Assembly (NCBI GenBank): GCA_030490835.1
Contig: CM059971.1
Span: 37,062,012 to 37,126,011 of the forward strand
Source of the DNA: Annona cherimola
Lineage: Eukaryota > Streptophyta > Magnoliopsida > Magnoliales > Annonaceae
Reading direction: 5' to 3'
DNA length: 64,000 nt
A program made the translations under genes and the position numbers. The notes beneath the pieces were generated by a model. That model made no database searches, was not told the DNA's origin, and was given only the letters and a program-made list of their open reading frames with translations. Below, one piece after another: positions 36,277 to 47,519 of the stretch. Positions within the stretch are counted from its first letter, which is position 1. Each line of letters begins with the position of its first letter.

Positions 36277-39200
36277 TGTGATACCTAGAACATTTTGAGA
36301 CCCATAAATGTAATCTAGGTATTTAAGAGTTATTAATGGTATGTTCTATATGGATGGATGAGATTAGGGCTAGTAATCAAGTGATGTGGTTAAGTTAATC
36401 ACCTTAGCCCAATATGAGTTAATGTGCTCAAAAAGGACAAAATGAAGTATGAAAATGATGATGTGACATGATTTTGAATTCCATTAATTATGATTAATTT
36501 GATAATAGTGATGGGATAAGGCGGATTGACGTGAAATTTGAAAGGTAAGCACATGTTGACGTGCTTTACCTCATGAATGGTGTGGATTATGTTAATCATG
36601 ATTTAATTACATTGCTAATTATTTAATTTCATCCAAATTCAAGAGACATTTTCAAATGACCATAACTTACACTAGAAAGGTCGTTTTGGGATGAAAATTT
36701 TTATGAACGATCAAAACAAAGTGTCCTATCACATGGATGGAATTGATTAAGCTAAATCCCATGGAAAAATGCTTAGGTAGTTATGGTTAAAACCCTTTAA
36801 CATTTTTCTTCAAAAAGTGGTTTTTCATTAATGCAAAAGTCAAGGCATTTAATGGTGCAAATGAGGTGTCCAAAGGAGGGAATTTTGGGCAATTTTTGCA
36901 ATTTAATTTTTTTTAAAAAAATGTATGGAAAAGAGGCTGCATCTAGGGATGTTAATGGGTTGGCAAATAGGCCACTTGTTGATGTTCACAACATGCCAAA
37001 ATAGGGTAGCCCTATGTGGATGTGAAGGTGGATTGACCTTGGGCAGATTTTTGGTATTTTAAAAAATTATATAAAGGGCTGTCGAGGAGGTTTCTTGGGC
37101 AGTAAGAAAGAAAGAAATAAAAAAGGAAAAGGGGCAGTGACTAGCCATCCTAGCCAAGAGAGAGAGAGAGAAGAAGGGAAAGATGTCCTAAAAATTCAGC
37201 AAAATGAAAAAGGGAAAAGGGACAACATGGGGATAGTTTTTAGCAGCAAAATTAGAAGAAAGGAAAGGCAACATGGGACTTCCAAACACAGCTGTAACTT
37301 TGGGAGGAAGAGAAGGGATGCCCTAGGCGTGCATATCTTCATCAAAAGGGAAGAAAATCTTGAAAAGTAGGTATGTTGTTATTTTTAATGTTTCATAAGT
37401 ATTGAAATCAAAAATCTTAATTTTAAGAAAAGATATAGGTTGAGTTTAAGAATTAACAACAAATGATTAAGGATTTTGCATATATACTAAAATTAGATGC
37501 AAATATGGGAGCAAAATATAGTAGAAATAAAACAGAAAATCAAAATATGAAAAAAATAATAAATAAACGAGTTTTAGCGTGAAAATTTGTGTGAGAACTC
37601 ATGATATGATTATTAAAAAAAATTTCAGCTTAAAAGGTTAAGCAGGTTGCAAATTAAAAATCCAAGAAAATCAATCTGAACAGGGTCAAACGGTTATCAA
37701 AATCAGTTGCACCAAATGATTTTTAATAATTTTTATACAATGAATTTTGAGAAATTTTATATGATATAGAAGATATCCTAAATATCACTTGACTAAAATA
37801 AAAATTAATTTTTGGAGGGTATAAATATGCCTAATAATTAACGTGATTTGACCCATCAGAAAATTGATACTGCTGTTTAGTAGAGTAAAAATACCTAAAT
37901 AAATATAAATACTTAATATTTTGTGCTAAAATTATTTATTTTGGTTAATTAATATATATTAAGGTATGATAGAAATTTCAAATTTAAACTCCTTGATTTG
38001 ATTATAATTTAAAAATTAAAGAAATCAGTGTGTCTAATTTTAGCAATATGGATAGATTGAGTAATAAATTAAAATAAAAGTTAAATTCTAGATTTGTAGA
38101 ATGAAATTTAACTTATAATAGGATATAAACAAGTGTCATAAGTGATTATGAGAATTTAACTACTAGAAGTAGATTTTGAAAGGAGTGAGAAAACAATCAC
38201 TACGATACTTAGATATGCGAATATTAGAAAGTTAGTTGTGAACTTAAGAAACCTTACTTGAACATAGATTATAGCTTCAAGTAAGTATCTCACGTGATTA
38301 AAAAAAATAAATGCCCTAAATTGGGATATTGGATGAAATAAAATGAATATATGTAACTAAAGAGATGAGAGTGTTCATATCTAAGGAAAAATGGAATAAA
38401 GTTGAGATATTAAGAGTCACATATAAAATGAGATGATAAAAAGAGTTGATAATAAGTTAATAATAGGCAAAACGTGCAAATATATGATATTATACAGTTG
38501 TATATAAGATGATCATTTTTACTTGTCTAGGAAAAGGCAAGGAAAAAATCAAAGGCGCAAGTTGATCGCCATGGTAAGCAAGTAACCTTTTGAATTATTG
38601 ATTTCATTTCAAATATTGAAATGATTGAAAGTGCTTTATAATGATGCATTATTAAGCATTTCCAAAATGTTACTTTATTGGCTTATATTAAGATGATATG
38701 AACTTACTTTATCAAGATGTTTCAAGATTGCTTATAAGGTAAGCAAGTAAACTTTCAAGAGTGTTGATTTTGTTTCAAGTATTTATATTGATGATTTTAG
38801 AATTGCTTACAAAGTAAGAAAATTCAATTCTTTAAAATATGAATTTAATGAAAAGCCTTAGCATTGATTCATTGTAAGCATGCTCAATTCTTGAAAGTAT
38901 AATTTTACTCCTTACTGTTGACATGTTTCAAGATGGTTTCATGTTAAGCAAGTTCTTAGAAATGCTATTTCAAAAGCGTTTTAAGATGACATAAGTTTGA
39001 CTCTTCTACAAGATGATATTTGAAAACAAACTTTGGGAATACGATTCCTAAGGGGTTTTGTGAGAAAAATATATGATTATTAATATAATGATATTTGTAA
39101 ATAAATAAGGCTTTTGAAATATTTTAAGTCTCTTTGAAAGTTGAAATACTTTGAAAAATTCTTGTATTCATATTTGCAAAAGAGTTTTAAGGATGACCAA

Positions 39201-40079
39201 CTCAATAAATTGATTTGATAACAAGCTGGTTTAAATGATGTTCAAAAGATTGTGCGAACTCTTCTCTATATAAGAGCGATAAAGATGTTGTGTGGACAAG
39301 ACATATAATGCTGATAAAAATAGAAGCAGATTTGTTTGCATATTCTTTGCTCATGAAAAGCCCAGAAATGGGAATAAAAATGTTTACAAGAAAAGCTTAT
39401 TCCTTTCAATTATTGAAATGTTTCGAAATTGGTTTATTAAGATAATTCTAAAACTATTTACCAGCAAACAAGCAATATTTTTGAAAATATTATTTTCTCA
39501 AGTACTACAAATGATTTGTAAAATTGATTTACTAAAATGTTTTTAAAATTCTTTAAGGGTGGTCATCCTAACATCATGATTTGAAGGCGGTTTATGAAAA
39601 TATTTTATTTTTAAAATGATTATGCCCAGTTCTGAATTTGAGAAGGGCTTAGTCTGAGGACTGCGATGGATTATGTTTTATCAAGTTTTGATCTAAAAAT
39701 ATGGCACAGTCTGAGGATCGTGTTGATTTTATGAAATCATGTTAGCATGATGATGCGAATATAAACGAGTGCGCATGAAGATCATGATGAGGTCCATGGT
39801 GGAGGCGGTTACAGACCGAGACGGTTGCAAACCGGGGCCAACCTCTACCTATGGTTGAGTCACTAAAGGAAGACCGAAGGCCAGTGGCGCCCACCCTGAA
39901 ATGGGAGTAGGATCATGGACGACTGCCTAGTTAGCAGTACTGTCACAGGATGATTTCTTTCCTATGGAAGGATGATCACTTGGTAAGTGTCACCTGCCAG
40001 AGGGTGAGAGACGTATATGCATATGTTTTGTTTTAAAAATCCCAAAATGGGGACATGAGATTATTTTTGGACATGATGA

Positions 40080-41691
40080 TGTTGGTCCCGAGTTAATGGC
40101 AAAACCCAAGAGGGGAGGGGTGAATTGGGTATTTAAAAATTTGTAACTTAAACAGAAACTTAACCCCGGATTAATCCAGTCCCCTTAATGAAGAATCGAA
40201 ATGGAAAGCAATATAATGTAGAGAGCAGATAAATAAATCAAACACACAAGATTTTTATAGTGGTTCGGGCAACCTCCCTACTCCACTCTTCCAAGCTCAC
40301 ACTCCTTGTGACTTGGGTTCCACTATTGTATTCTCTCAATACAATTAGAGTCACTGCTCTCTTCTAGATTCTAGCTCTAGGGGGCATATAACACACTGCT
40401 CAAGTAGGTGATGAGTCACACTCCAATCACACACTACTTAGCATACACTTGATCCTAGTTCCTCAAACTAGATCAAGTTCAATCACAAATAAATGAAACA
40501 ACAAAGAAATCTACACTTTACAGATGTGTAGCAACAATTAGGCGCAGAGAAGAACTTGAAGAGTTGGCTTTGAAGATTCTGAAATGAAGATCTTGCAGTT
40601 TGAAGTAGAGTTCTTCTTCTTTGAGTGGCTTGATCTCTTTTGAGCTCTTGAACGTAGTAGTTAAGCACACTTAATGATTCTCAGCTACTTCCCTCGTCCA
40701 CCTTGAATGCTATTTATAATTTTGGAGGGAATCCGAACGTTAGGGGGTAGGTGGCGCGCATTTAATGCGCCAACGTTCAAATAAATTCCGACCGTTGTGA
40801 CCCAAGTCGCATGTGGAGTCGACTTGGCCTGCGACTTGGCTTCCAAGTCGCACCTGGAGTCGACCTCGTGTGCGAGTCCAGTTCTTCAGATTTCCAAGTC
40901 CGAGTCTGGGTCAACTTGGCCTTCAGTCTTCAACTCAAGTCGATCCTGGAGTCGACTTGGGTTGCGACTTGGCGTGGTCTTTTGCAAAAACACCTTGATC
41001 TTCTTGAACTGGCTTGAACTTTGTAAAAATGGTCTTCATGACTTTGGGTATTGCTTCATTTGAAATAAGCTTGAAGATTAGCTTTGGACTTGATAGACTT
41101 GATTTGAACTTTGAATATGAATCTTAGCTTTTGATCTTCAAGAAACTTCAGTTGCTATTTGAGAATGAACTTTGCATCTTATTTGGATTTGATAAAGTCC
41201 AAATGGATCCTTGGAATAAGCTTGAAACTTCAATCTTCAAGTCTGAACTCCTCAAGTCGAAGTTGGAGTCGACCTCGTCTGCGACTTCGCCCAAGTCGCA
41301 CCTGGAGTCGACTTCGTCTGCGACTTCGTTATGTCCGTTTCCACTTTTTCAACTTTGGATACTCCAAGTCGATGCTGGAGTCGACTTCGTCTGCGACTTG
41401 ATTTCCTAAGTCGCACCTGGAGTCGACTTGGCCTACGACTTCACTTGCTTGTTTTCTATTTTCAAAGCTATCTATCTTTTTCCATTTGAAGTCGCTTGTG
41501 AAGTCGACTTAGGTATCGACTTCACCCCAAGTCGAAGTCCAAGTCGACTTGGTAATCGACTTGACTTCTTTGTTTTCCTTAAACATTTGGCAAACTCATT
41601 AGTACACTATATATACTCAAATTAGTCTTTGTTTAATCATCAAAACTTATGCTTTGTTCAATTTGTTTTGTTTGGAACATTGTTTCCAACA
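40080..41691 (-). repeat. 3' LTR of the young SIRE-like element
   Basis: 1612 bp, TG...CA ends. The U3 part (about 40800-41580) has nine GTCGAC palindromes in AAGTCGCACCTGGAGTCGACTT-like units. A TATA-like TATAAATA on the minus strand lies at 40711-40718. Confidence 0.95.
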
Positions 41692-41706
41692 ATCTCCCCC
41701 TTTTTG
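41692..41706 (-). promoter_or_regulatory. Polypurine tract next to the 3' LTR
   Basis: CAAAAAGGGGGAGAT on the minus strand, immediately before TGTTGG of the 3' LTR. A second near-copy lies at 41978-41992 (AAAAAGGGGGAGAA), after the third ORF. Confidence 0.9.
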
Positions 41707-42035
41707 ATGATTGACAAAACTACATTTGAGTTGATACCTTTCAACACATAAATCATGTTCATATATATTTGTTTGAAAAACAGAGCATTGTCCTAGGTAC
41801 TTTCAACCATATAGTTCAGAGCTTTTCAAACCATTATCATAGAAAAATATATTCATGACAGAGCATTACTTTCATATCATTCAAACATATTAATCATTTC
41901 AAAATACAATGTAAAACAAAAATGAAACCTATACAAATTACCCAACCCAAACAAAAGAAAACTCTCAAACCTATCTTTTCTCCCCCTTTTTGTCAATCAC
42001 TCAAAAAATTTGTCAATTACCAAAGACTTGGTAAA

Positions 42036-43583
42036 TTAAAATTTGGAAATGGGATAGATAGATTGAGTTGGTTTGATGGGACGGACATGGGCGGATGAGT
42101 AGTAGGAGGAAACGGGTGCAGGAGAAGGCTCGTGATGAACTGAACCCGATTCGAAGGGATCAAGTTCAGGCATGGGTCGCTTCTTGTGACGGCCGGAGGC
42201 GAGATGATATCGGATGGTACGCAATTCCCGATTGATTCGATCTTGTCGGGAATGCATATTATTGATTGCCGCCAACACTTCGGTCACAAGACTCGTCAGT
42301 CGGTCTTCTTGGTGACCCATTTCTTCACCGACGGCAACGATTTCATCTCTTAAATCTTTTAGAGTGACCTCCTCAGATGAGGTTGGAGGCACCCGTTCAC
42401 GTGCAGCAGATCCTTGTGGAGAATAGGATCCGTGCGATATGGGAGATGCTGGCACCTCTTGAGCAGGTGGTGCCGCGGGAGGTTGCTCCCCCTCAGCTTG
42501 TGCATTGTCTTCTTGCTCTTCTTCTGAAGCTTCATGCCTTAGTTCGAGCAGATTGATCTTCATTCTTTGGATTAGTGCTTTGTTTATGGCATTTGTGGAT
42601 TTGAGCACTTCGAAAGGCTCGCCTTCAATATCCACTTTGAAGAATTCAAGAATCTTTGTGATCCACGTGCCATAAGGGAGGACTCCTCGTGGGTTATCCT
42701 TTCTAGATGCCAAGGCTTCAAGAAATAATTTTGGTAAGCTCACCTTGACCCTGTTGGCCACTTTCCATAGTATCCCCGCTTCTTGTGGGTTTAATTGGTT
42801 TCTTCCACCGCCCTTTGGGTAGATGCAGTGGGCAATGAGAAGTCTGAGCACTCGTAGCCTGGGTGAAAGATCCATGTACCGAAGGAATTTGATTCCCGGA
42901 TGGTACTTGTTGCTCCGGGTGAGCTGATTATACATTTGATCCAAAGTGAGGTCTTCTGGAATAGGCTCATCCTCATACGGGACTCCAAGTATGTGTCCTA
43001 AATGACTCATTACTTCAGTCGGACCTGCAATTATCCCGATTCCAAGATCCATTTCTACTCCTTTGACGAAGGTTCCATAGTATTCTTCATCCCATAGATA
43101 ATAAAACATGCGAGTAAGATCTGGATAGACCCTTTTGTCCTCCTTTAGCAAATTGGTCCATCCTTGAAAATCTAATAGATCTTCTATGTCGGATCCATAT
43201 TCTTTCAAGAAATTAAAATCTATAATCTTGGGTATGAATACCTTCCATTCGTAGAACTTTTTATAAAATCGGCTATGTTGGAGCTCGGTTTTGAAGTAGG
43301 TAGTGGGCATCTTCAATACTTGGGCTTTCCCAGCCGCAGTGCCCCTTCTGCTTGTCCCGGATTGTGTGCTCTGTGAGGTTTGTTGTTGACTTTCCGACCT
43401 GGGTGCTTGATCAGATGATTGAGTAGAGGTTTGGAATCGAACCCGTTTACCCGTCGAAGTTGATGGTTCCTCTCTAGCTCTTTTTGATGGAGTCCTAGTT
43501 CTTCTAGGAACTTCTTTTGAAGGTTGTGGTTGTGTGGGAACCCGTTTGGGGTATGGTTTTGATACGGCTTTCTTTGGTGCCAT
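42036..43583 (-). CDS. Third ORF: 'putative plant transposon protein' domain
   Basis: 515 residues from ATG 43583. The open frame extends upstream to 44066, but that part translates repeats (SRLRSRLR, SLSLTPSLTLSLS) and reads like an untranslated leader. The old copy also starts at the matching ATG. After a basic, Pro/Ser-rich N-terminus, residues about 95-345 match the family annotated as putative plant transposon protein (Transposase_32-like): KFYEWKVF, DLLDFQGWTNL, VYPDLTRMFYY, LGHILGVPYEDE, LRVLRLLIAHCIYP. A short coiled-coil-like stretch and an Arg/Lys region follow. No signal peptide or membrane segment is evident. Its position after pol is that of the envelope-like ORF of SIRE elements. 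Its role is unknown. Confidence 0.8.
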   Translation of the reverse strand: MAPKKAVSKPYPKRVPTQPQPSKEVPRRTRTPSKRAREEPSTSTGKRVRFQTSTQSSDQAPRSESQQQTSQSTQSGTSRRGTAAGKAQVLKMPTTYFKTELQHSRFYKKFYEWKVFIPKIIDFNFLKEYGSDIEDLLDFQGWTNLLKEDKRVYPDLTRMFYYLWDEEYYGTFVKGVEMDLGIGIIAGPTEVMSHLGHILGVPYEDEPIPEDLTLDQMYNQLTRSNKYHPGIKFLRYMDLSPRLRVLRLLIAHCIYPKGGGRNQLNPQEAGILWKVANRVKVSLPKLFLEALASRKDNPRGVLPYGTWITKILEFFKVDIEGEPFEVLKSTNAINKALIQRMKINLLELRHEASEEEQEDNAQAEGEQPPAAPPAQEVPASPISHGSYSPQGSAARERVPPTSSEEVTLKDLRDEIVAVGEEMGHQEDRLTSLVTEVLAAINNMHSRQDRINRELRTIRYHLASGRHKKRPMPELDPFESGSVHHEPSPAPVSSYYSSAHVRPIKPTQSIYPISKF

Positions 43584-43589
43584 TTGGAG

Positions 43590-44060
43590 CTTGGAGTTTA
43601 GGGATTTTGGAGCTTTGGGAATTCGAGAGGGAATGTCAGTGAGAGAGAGTTTGAGAGGGATAGAAACAGAGGGAGAGTGAGAGAAAGAGTGAGAGAGGGA
43701 GTGAGAGAGAGTGAGAGAGGGAGTGAGAGAGAGAGTGAGAGAGGGAGTGAGAGATGGAGAGTGTGGCGTTTTGCCGGAGACAAGGGAGAAATCGCCGGAG
43801 ATAGGAGGAGAGAAAAATAGAGAGGCTGGAGGGAAATGAGGAAGGAAGGAAGGAGAAGAGAAGAAAAGGAAGAAAAATCGGCCGAATGCGAAACGTCGCG
43901 CGCGGAGTCGACTTTGCCCTAGGCGAAGTCGACTTCGGTACCTCGGAGTCGACTTCGCCTGGGAGCGGAGTCGACTTCGACTCTGGCGGAGTCGACTTCG
44001 CTTCTGAAGTGGAGTCGACTTGACGCCTTTGGAGTCGACTTGACTCATCGACTTGACATT
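43590..44060 (-). promoter_or_regulatory. Candidate internal promoter and leader of the third ORF
   Basis: Between pol and ATG 43583, in minus orientation, there are first seven GTCGAC palindromes (43905-44045), the same unit type as in U3 of the LTR, then a CT-rich stretch (CTTCCTTCCTTCC, and CTCTCACTCCCTCTCTCAC repeats at 43650-43760) like a plant 5' leader. No TATA box is seen. The suggestion that it drives a separate transcript is an inference. Confidence 0.4.
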
Positions 44061-44091
44061 TTTCAATTGTAATTTTCTTATTTAATTTTCC

Positions 44092-46330
44092 CTAATTTAG
44101 CTCTATCATACCCATATCATTCCTAATTTTATAAAATGATTCTTTGGCTAATGGTTTGGTAAAGATATCAGCAATTTGGTCTTCTATTTTCACATATTCT
44201 AAACATACATCATGATTTTCAACATGTTCACAAATAAAATGGTGTCTCACATCAATATGCTTGGTTCTTGAATGCAGTACAGGATTTTTAGTCAGACAAA
44301 TTGCACTTGTATTATCACATCTAATAGGAATATCAACATAATCAATGCCATAATCTTTCAATTGTTGTTTCATCCAAAGCAATTGGGCACAACAACTACC
44401 GGTGGCTATGTATTCGACTTCCGCGGTAGATAGAGCAACACTTGTTTGTTTTCTTGAATACCATGAAACTAACATATGTCCAAGAAATTGACAAGTTCCA
44501 CTGGTACTTTTTCTATCTACCTTATATCCGGCAAAATCTGCATCCGAATAGCCGATTAGATCAAAGGTTGACCCCTTTGGATACCATAGTCCAAGATTGG
44601 TAGTTTTTATCAAATATTTAAAAATTCTTTTTACAGCAAGGAGATGTGATTCTTTTGGGCATGCTTGAAATCTAGAACACATACAAACACTGAATAGAAT
44701 ATCGGGTCTAGAAGCAGTTAAATATAACAAGGATCCTATCATGCTTCTATAAAGCTTTTGATCGATACTTTTACCGTTTTCATCCGTGTCGATCTTGATT
44801 GTAGAGCTCATTGGAGTGTTTGCCCCTTTGCTATTCTGCAATCCAAATTTCTTGAGCATTTCCTTGACGTACTTGGACTGGTTCAAGAATATCCCTTCAC
44901 TTTGTTGCTTAATTTGTAGTCCAAGGAAGAAATTTAATTCTCCCATCATGCTCATTTCGAATTCGCTCTGCATAATCTTAGAAAATTCTTGACAAAGATT
45001 TTCATTAGTAGCACCGAAAATTATGTCATCTACATAAATCTGTACAATTAAAATATCTTTGTTTTTATATTTGATGAACAAAGTAGTATCTACTTTCCCT
45101 CTTAGAAACTCATGATCAATCAAAAATTTGTTCAACCTTTCATACCAAGCTCTTGGAGCTTGCTTTAATCCATATAGTGCTTTGGTCAATTTATAAACAT
45201 ACTTTGATTTATTCATTTCTTCAAAACCAGGGGGTTGTTCAACATATACTTCTTCATTCAAATAGCCATTCAAAAATGCGCTTTTTACATCCATTTGGAA
45301 CAATTTGAAATTCATATAAGAAGCGAATGCTAGTAGAATACGTATGGCTTCTAATCTAGCCACGGGTGCATATGATTCTTCAAAATCGATTCCTTCTTCT
45401 TGAGAATACCCTTTGGCTACTAATTTGGCCTTGTTTCTAATTACAAGTCCGCTTTCATCTAATTTGTTCCTAAATACCCATTTGGTACCAATGATAGTGT
45501 GATTATTTGGTCTAGGAACTAAGTGTCATACATTGTTCCTTTCGAATTGGTTTAGCTCTTCTTGTATTGCAATAACCCAATTTTCATCATTGAGAGCTTG
45601 TTCAATGGTATTTGGTTCAATTTTAGATACAAAGGCATATTGACCATAAACGTTTTGTTTTGATCTTCTAGTTTTCACTCCTTCATATACATTTCCAATA
45701 ACTTGCTCAATTGGATGGGCATTTTTGAACTTTAAATCAGTTGGAGGTTTATAAGAATCATTACCTTCACTTACCTCTTCCTCCATGAGATTTTCTGGCT
45801 TGAGCTCGAGTTCCTTTGGTTGTTCTTTGCCTTTTGTCTCATCTGCATCACTTAGTTCATCCTCCTTTCTCGGAGTTTGGTTAATTTCATCAAATACAAC
45901 GTGTATGGATTCTTCAACAACTTGATTTCGTTTATTGAAAACTCTATATGCTTTGCTATTTGATGAATATCTAAGAAATATAGCCTCATCACTTTTAGCA
46001 TCTAACTTTCCCAAGTTAGTTTTTCCATTGTTCAAAACATAACATGTACATCCAAAAGCATGAAAATAAGAAATATTTGGTTTTCTTCCTTTCCATAGTT
46101 CATATGGGGTCTTTTTCAAGATTGCTCGAATGGTGACACGGTTCAATACATGACAAGCTGTACTTACAGCTTCACCCCAAAATTTCTTGGATAGATTGCT
46201 CTCATTTAGTATAGTTCTAGCCATCTCTTGTATAGTTCTATTTTTCCTTTCTACTACTCCATTTTGTTGTGGAGTTCTTGGTGCAGAAAATGTGTGGTGA
46301 ATTCCTTTTCATTGCAAAATTCCATGAATC
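44092..46330 (-). pseudogene. Copia pol part 2: integrase end, reverse transcriptase, RNase H (one stop)
   Basis: Continues pol in the frame shifted by one base at 46287-46290. The integrase Glu motif (PQQNGVVERKNR) lies just above 46224. Then come the integrase C-terminus with an acidic linker, a single TGA at 45526-45528 at a position where related Copia proteins have Trp, then RT with [23 protein letters not shown] and the intact YVDDIIFG, and Copia RNase H with [15 protein letters not shown] and CDNTSAI. The frame ends at TAA 44092-44094. Confidence 0.93.
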
Positions 46331-47498
46331 GTTTGTTTTCGAATTCGCCACCATGATCGCTTCTTATGGTCACAATAGTACTTTGTTTTTCATTTTGCAC
46401 CAAATTTACAAAAGTTGCAAACATAGAGAAGGCTTCATCTTTACTAGCTAAGAGAATTATCCATGTGAATCTTGAAAAATCATCAACTATAACAAATACA
46501 TATTTCTTTCCACCAATGGTTAGAATGTCGGATGGCCCGTATAGATCCATGTGTAGCAATTTAAGTGGCTTGGTGGTGGAAATTTCCTTTTTGGTAGAGA
46601 AAGGCATCTTGGGTTGTTTTGATAATTGACATGCCTTACAAATCTTGTCCTTGTCATATTTCAATCTTGGTAATCCTTCTACCAAACTCTTTTTCCATAG
46701 GATTTTTATGATTCCCATGTTTATATGTCCAAGCCTTTTATGCCAAACCCATGGATCATTATCAATGGTCATTAGACATTGACCATTCAATTCATCAAGT
46801 GAAACCAAATATACATTTCCATGTCTTTTACCACTAAACATGATATGCTCTCCATCAAATACATTACATATAGATGATTCAAACATAACTTTGTATCCTT
46901 TATCACATAATTGGCTAATGTTCATTAAATTGTGTTTGAGTCCTTCAACAAACAAAACATCTTCCATGCATGCATTTGAAATACTATGTATATTTCCTTT
47001 ACCTTTAATTTTACCTTTTTCATTATTGCCAAAGGCAACCATTCCATCATTACAAGGCTTGAGTTTGTGAAACAAACTTCTTTCACCGGTCATATGCCTT
47101 GAGCAACCGCTATCCATGAACCATTCATTATTTGCCTTTGCCTTAAAACATGTCTGAAAAAAATAAGCAAGTAAATCTTATCTCCTTGGTACCCATTTTA
47201 TGGGTCCATTTGGGTTAGTAATATATATTAATCTTTGTTGTTCTAACTTGGAAAGCCCAAATCTTGTGTTCCTTGGAACCCAAACTAATTTTGCACCACG
47301 GTCATATAATTTCTTAAAATTACATTTGTAAGTCTTATGACCCAATTTATTGCAGAAATTACAAGCCATAGGTAATCTTGGAGTAGGCCTCCAAGTATGC
47401 AATGGTTCAATAGTTGGTCTTCTAATCCACTTAAAATTTTTCTTTTGTGGCTTGTATATAGATGCAGTTTTAGTTTGATATTTCTCAAGTATTTGCAC
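46254..47498 (-). pseudogene. Copia pol part 1: zinc knuckle, protease, integrase core (broken)
   Basis: Same frame as gag. It begins with a second Cys-rich knuckle (CNFCNKLGHKTYKC), hits an in-frame TAA at 47178-47180, then continues with the aspartic protease site (DSGCSRHMTG), the GAG pre-integrase His-Cys zinc site (HKRLGH...CKACQLSK) and the integrase core Asp residues (HMDLYG, RSDHGGEF). A one-base loss in the T run at 46287-46290 shifts the frame before the integrase Glu motif, so the frame ends at 46254. The TAA at 47178 is shared with the old copy. Confidence 0.9.
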
Positions 47499-47519
47499 AT
47501 TTGTTTTGCTACTTTCTCC

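Noticed and set aside
37095..37370. Lys/Arg-rich ORF with a splice-like flank
   Set aside because: Inside a solo LTR, purine-rich low complexity, not shared by the other copies of the LTR.
40800..41580. Regular short repeats considered as a CRISPR-like array
   Set aside because: Eukaryotic LTR context, unequal spacing and diverged units; no cas genes. They are enhancer-type repeats.
40797..41625. Plus-strand ORFs repeated identically at 49746-50574
   Set aside because: They lie in the two LTRs of the Copia element on the antisense strand and translate the GTCGAC repeats.
43584..44066. N-terminal extension of the third ORF to 676 residues
   Set aside because: The extra 161 residues translate GTCGAC and CT repeats. 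The old copy's start matches ATG 43583, not the upstream one.
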